A program made the position numbers and the translations under genes. Below are positions 5,380 to 7,467 of a DNA stretch of 7,467 nucleotides, piece by piece (the stretch's first letter is position 1; each line of letters starts with the position of its first letter). The stretch spans positions 1 through 7,467 of the forward strand of contig USDP01000075.1 of the NCBI GenBank assembly GCA_900553545.1, written 5' to 3'. The notes beneath the pieces were generated by a model, which saw nothing but the letters and a program-made list of their open reading frames with translations, did no database searches and was not told where the DNA came from. This stretch comes from an uncultured Eubacteriales bacterium (lineage in GTDB: Bacteria; Bacillota; Clostridia; Oscillospirales; Oscillospiraceae).

Positions 5380-5408
5380 TTGACAAAAACGTGGAAAAAG
5401 GGTATTCT
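5380..5408 (+). promoter_or_regulatory. Promoter of metG
   Basis: A perfect -35 TTGACA (5380-5385) is followed after 17 bases by TATTCT (5403-5408), a four-of-six -10 box. The predicted start, near 5415, gives a leader of about 53 bases, too short for a T-box riboswitch. A small hairpin in it (5427-5431 with 5440-5444, eight-base loop) lies ahead of the ribosome binding site. This promoter and the deacetylase promoter are divergent, with facing -35 boxes 19 bases apart. Confidence 0.72.
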
Positions 5409-5467
5409 AATGAGGTACATGATTCGCGCCGCTTCCATTCGGCGTGCGCGGGAAAGAGGGAAATGCA

Positions 5468-7432
5468 ATGGCAGAACAGAATACGTTTTATATTACAACG
5501 CCGATCTATTATCCGTCGGCGAAGCTCCACATCGGCCACGCCTATTCCACCGTCGCGACCGACGCGATCGCGCGCTATCACCGACTGCGCGGCGAGGACG
5601 TGATGTTCCTCACCGGCACGGACGAGCATGGCCAGAAGATCGAAGAGAAGGCCAAGGCCGCGGGCGTGACCCCGCAGCAGTTCGTGGACGAGATCGTCTG
5701 CGGGGAAAAGGGCATCCTCGACCTCTGGAAGCTGATGAATATTTCCAACGACCGCTTCATCCGCACGACCGACGACTATCATGTCGAATCCGTCCAGCGC
5801 ATCTTCAAGAAGATGTACGACAAGGGCGACATCTATAAGGGCACGTACAAGGGCAAATACTGCACGCCGTGCGAGAGCTTCTGGACCGAATCGCAGCTGA
5901 AGGACGGCAAATGCCCCGACTGCGGCGGCGAGGTTCACGACGCGGAGGAGGAAGCCTATTTCTTCCGCCTGTCCAAATACGCGAATCGCGTGCGCGATCT
6001 GCTCGTCAACACCGACTATTTGCAGCCGCGCTCCCGCGTCAACGAGATGGTCAAAAACTTCATCGATCCGGGCCTTGAAGACCTCTGTGTGTCCCGCACG
6101 TCGTTCACGTGGGGTATCCCCGTCACGTTCGACCCGAAGCATGTGGTCTATGTCTGGCTCGACGCGCTGACCAACTATATCACGGCGCTCGGCTATGAGA
6201 ACGAAAAATACCACGACTATACGAAATACTGGCCCGCGGTACACATCGTCGGCAAGGAGATCGTCCGGTTCCACTCCATTATCTGGCCTGCAATGCTCAT
6301 GAGCCTCGAAGAGCCGCTGCCAAAGCATGTCTACGGCCACGGCTGGCTCGTCATCGACGGCGGCAAGATGTCGAAGTCGAAGGGCAACGTCGTCGATCCC
6401 TATGTGCTGGCCGAGCGCTTCGGCGTGGACGCGCTGCGCTTCTTCCTGCTGCGCTCGTTCCCGTTCGGCTCCGACGGCAACTTCTCCAACGAGCTGCTGA
6501 TCAACACGATCAACGTCGACCTCGCCAACGACCTTGGCAACCTCGTCTCCCGGACGACGGCAATGGTCGAGAAATACTTCGGCGGCACGCTCCCGGCGGA
6601 GCGCGAGGCCGGGCCGGAGGACGACGCGCTCATCGAGCTGCTGTCCGGTCTGCGCGGCCGCTATGAGGCCGAGATGGACAAGTTCCAGCTTCAGAACGGC
6701 CTCGACGAGACGTTCAAGTGCATCCAGCGCGCCAACAAGTATATCGACGAGACGGCTCCGTGGCAGCTCGCGAAGGACGAGAGCAAGAAGGCCCGTCTGG
6801 CCACCGTCATGTATAACCTGCTCGAGGCCGTGCGTATCTGCACGACGCTGCTGCTCCCGGTCACGCCGGAGGCCTGTCAGAAGATCTTCACGCAGATCGG
6901 TGCGGATGCGTCCGTCACGACGTGGGATGCTGCCGCTGCGTGGGGCGTCCTGCCCGCAAATGTGACCGTCCACAAGGGCGAGGCCATCTTCCCCCGCATC
7001 GACGCGGAAAAGGCGCTGGCCGAGCTGGAGGAGATCGAGGCAGCGCAGAAAAAGGCCGCGCTTCCCGCGCTGGAGATCGAGCCGCTGACGGAGGAGAAGG
7101 TCGACTTTGACACGTTCTGCAAGTCCGATTTCCGCGCCGTCAAGGTCAAGGCGTGCGAGGCCGTGAAGAAATCCGACAAGCTGCTGAAATTCACGCTCGA
7201 CGACGGCACTGGCACTGACCGCCAGATCCTCTCCGGCATCCACAAGTGGTACGAGCCGGAGCAGCTGATTGGCAAGACGCTGCTTGCCATCGTGAATCTG
7301 CCGCCGCGCAAGATGATGGGTCAGGAGAGCTGCGGCATGCTGATCTCCGCCGTCCACACCGAGCACGGCGAAGAGCAGCTGCATCTCGTCATACTCGACG
7401 ACGCGATCCCCGCCGGCGCGAAAATGTGCTGA
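5468..7432 (+). CDS. metG: Methionyl-tRNA synthetase
   Basis: A 654-residue class I aminoacyl-tRNA synthetase that charges tRNA-Met, including the initiator, with methionine using ATP. Domains in order: the catalytic Rossmann fold with HIGH at 21-24, and a zinc knuckle with C132, C135, C149 and C152. Next come the GIPV region near 214-220 and the KMSKS loop at 300-304. The helical anticodon-binding domain includes the ANKYIDETAPWQLAKDE block with W432. A C-terminal EMAP/Trbp111-like tRNA-binding OB domain runs from about 547 to 654. Such a domain mediates dimerisation and tRNA binding, and is typical of the long Firmicutes form. I chose the ATG at 5468 because AGAGGG (5455-5460) lies seven bases upstream and the product starts with the usual TFYITTPIYY. 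A GTG at 5444 would add eight unconserved residues. The gene has its own promoter and terminator. Confidence 0.98.
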   Translation: MAEQNTFYITTPIYYPSAKLHIGHAYSTVATDAIARYHRLRGEDVMFLTGTDEHGQKIEEKAKAAGVTPQQFVDEIVCGEKGILDLWKLMNISNDRFIRTTDDYHVESVQRIFKKMYDKGDIYKGTYKGKYCTPCESFWTESQLKDGKCPDCGGEVHDAEEEAYFFRLSKYANRVRDLLVNTDYLQPRSRVNEMVKNFIDPGLEDLCVSRTSFTWGIPVTFDPKHVVYVWLDALTNYITALGYENEKYHDYTKYWPAVHIVGKEIVRFHSIIWPAMLMSLEEPLPKHVYGHGWLVIDGGKMSKSKGNVVDPYVLAERFGVDALRFFLLRSFPFGSDGNFSNELLINTINVDLANDLGNLVSRTTAMVEKYFGGTLPAEREAGPEDDALIELLSGLRGRYEAEMDKFQLQNGLDETFKCIQRANKYIDETAPWQLAKDESKKARLATVMYNLLEAVRICTTLLLPVTPEACQKIFTQIGADASVTTWDAAAAWGVLPANVTVHKGEAIFPRIDAEKALAELEEIEAAQKKAALPALEIEPLTEEKVDFDTFCKSDFRAVKVKACEAVKKSDKLLKFTLDDGTGTDRQILSGIHKWYEPEQLIGKTLLAIVNLPPRKMMGQESCGMLISAVHTEHGEEQLHLVILDDAIPAGAKMC

Positions 7433-7446
7433 GAAATGAAAATGGC

Positions 7447-7467
7447 CGCCCCGGCAGAGCCGGGGCG
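7447..7467 (+). terminator. Terminator hairpin after metG, cut by window end
   Basis: A 9-bp GC-rich stem (7447-7455 with 7459-7467) has an AGA loop and starts 15 bases after the metG stop. The right arm reaches the last base of the window. The AAAATGGC before the stem suggests the pairing continues into a T run outside the window. Confidence 0.75.

Noticed and set aside
5415..5467. A T-box or other riboswitch ahead of metG
   Set aside because: The predicted leader is only about 53 bases and has just one small hairpin, with no terminator/antiterminator pair.
4858..5838. A 326-codon plus-strand frame across the deacetylase linker and into metG
   Set aside because: Its product is Pro/Arg/Ser-rich and low in complexity, as expected when a GC-rich gene is read in a wrong frame.
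5330..7384. A 684-codon open frame on the minus strand opposite metG
   Set aside because: It mirrors metG codon by codon, has no recognisable family blocks, and arises from GC-rich codon bias. metG is certain.
1..7467. tRNA or rRNA genes, CRISPR arrays, insertion sequences, phage genes or a defence system
   Set aside because: No cloverleaf, repeat-spacer pattern, transposase or phage-like protein was seen. All substantial frames are explained by the listed genes.

Overview
The window looks like ordinary chromosomal, mainly housekeeping DNA from a fairly high-GC Gram-positive anaerobe. The best guess is a class Clostridia gut bacterium of the Oscillospiraceae/Ruminococcaceae type. The reasons are the rpsF-ssb-rpsR order, the strong AGGAGG-type ribosome binding sites, the DUF1576 and DUF2500 families, a lipoprotein polysaccharide deacetylase, and a short GTAGGGGCGGGC-type intergenic repeat. 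The taxon is inferred from these features, not proven.

Layout. (1) 10-1347 (+): a multi-pass DUF1576 membrane protein with two visibly related halves, closed by a perfect 15-bp terminator hairpin (1362-1398). (2) 1431-3516 (+): an operon that starts at a perfect-consensus TTGACA-17-TATAAT promoter. It has a structured leader, then rpsF (S6), ssb, rpsR (S18), rlmH (23S rRNA pseudouridine methyltransferase) and a small cupin, and ends at an 11-bp terminator hairpin. (3) 3529-3617: a gene-free palindromic element between convergent transcription units, with a 20-bp perfect inverted repeat and a competing inner hairpin. (4) 5299-3618 (-): a polysaccharide deacetylase lipoprotein followed by a DUF2500 membrane-anchored protein, probably co-transcribed from a promoter near 5332-5360. 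(5) 5468-7432 (+): metG (methionyl-tRNA synthetase), divergent from the deacetylase, with its own TTGACA-17-TATTCT promoter and a terminator hairpin cut by the window end.

How the genes fit together. S6 and S18 are neighbours on the 30S platform, and SSB between them is the usual bacterial arrangement joining translation and replication. RlmH, which modifies the 23S rRNA decoding-centre helix, follows across a weak hairpin and probably shares the transcript. MetG also serves translation. The deacetylase/DUF2500 pair is an envelope module unrelated to these. No gene-free stretch exceeds about 200 bases.

I found no clear undescribed system. The points most worth checking are the rpsF leader (a hairpin at the predicted 5' end, a second hairpin, and a 25-codon upstream reading frame overlapping the rpsF start), the palindromic element at 3529-3617, and the duplicated architecture of the DUF1576 protein.
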